64,000 nucleotides of DNA, taken from contig NC_092679.1 of the NCBI RefSeq assembly GCF_964355755.1, positions 14,868,932 to 14,932,931 of the forward strand, written 5' to 3'. A program made the position numbers and the translations under genes. The notes under the pieces were generated by a model. The model was given only the letters and a program-made list of their open reading frames with translations. It was not told the origin of the DNA and did no database searches. The stretch is from Antedon mediterranea (taxonomy: Eukaryota; Echinodermata; Crinoidea; Comatulida; Antedonidae). Shown piece by piece: positions 63,922-64,000 of the stretch. Every line of letters starts with the position of its first letter. Positions within the stretch are counted from its first letter, which is position 1.

Positions 63922-63979
63922 ACTGACCGGGTACAAGTCCTATATCCGTGAAAACAAAAATTAATTTGCCTTTATGCAT
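63922..63979 (-). CDS. Speculative alternative first coding exon
   Basis: ATG at 63979 opens MHKGKLIFVFTDIGLVPGQ plus one base before a GTAAGT donor. The phase matches exon 2 of nesprin, which would give ...VPGQ-Y-EQERVQ. No homology supports it, and the context is AT-rich. Confidence 0.15.
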
Positions 63980-64000
63980 CTGCTGGCGTGAGTCTTTTTT

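Overview
The window is eukaryotic, AT-rich, intron-dense animal DNA. Conserved GT-AG introns, CR1/L2-like non-LTR retroelements, tRNA-derived SINE-like copies and many short inverted-repeat elements suggest an invertebrate. A marine deuterostome such as an echinoderm is my guess, but no species can be named from the sequence.

One gene accounts for almost all convincing coding sequence. It lies on the minus strand from 62636 (start codon) to 4297 and runs off the left edge. I joined 67 coding exons by hand using splice sites, reading frame and homology. Together they give 13,761 nt, an uninterrupted reading frame of 4,587 codons. The product starts with a tandem calponin-homology actin-binding domain with the long CH1-CH2 linker typical of nesprins (SYNE1/SYNE2, Msp300, ANC-1). 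About 40 spectrin repeats follow. The C-terminal part, including any KASH domain, lies outside the window. The expected role is a giant outer-nuclear-membrane linker between actin and the LINC complex.

Layout from left to right: 1-4200 holds two broken non-LTR retroelements, a divergent tandem repeat and tRNA-like SINE heads. 4297-31286 holds tightly packed spectrin-repeat exons. 31728-37571 holds the first spectrin-like exons. 38418-46139 holds the CH domains, including a candidate 18-nt microexon. 46140-62560 is a 16.4-kb first intron full of mobile elements and satellites. 62561-62636 is the first coding exon, and 62637-64000 is upstream flank.

The most striking structure is in the gene itself. 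From 26919 down to 5320 the exons repeat as a three-exon cassette of about 327, 156 and 165 bp, all with phase-0 introns. The cassette occurs 13 times in a row, each copy coding about 216 residues (two spectrin repeats). The introns also carry a 22-copy, 49-bp hairpin-forming satellite, a 15-bp minisatellite, an in-frame duplicated splice-donor region, several near-perfect hairpins and at least five families of inverted-repeat elements.
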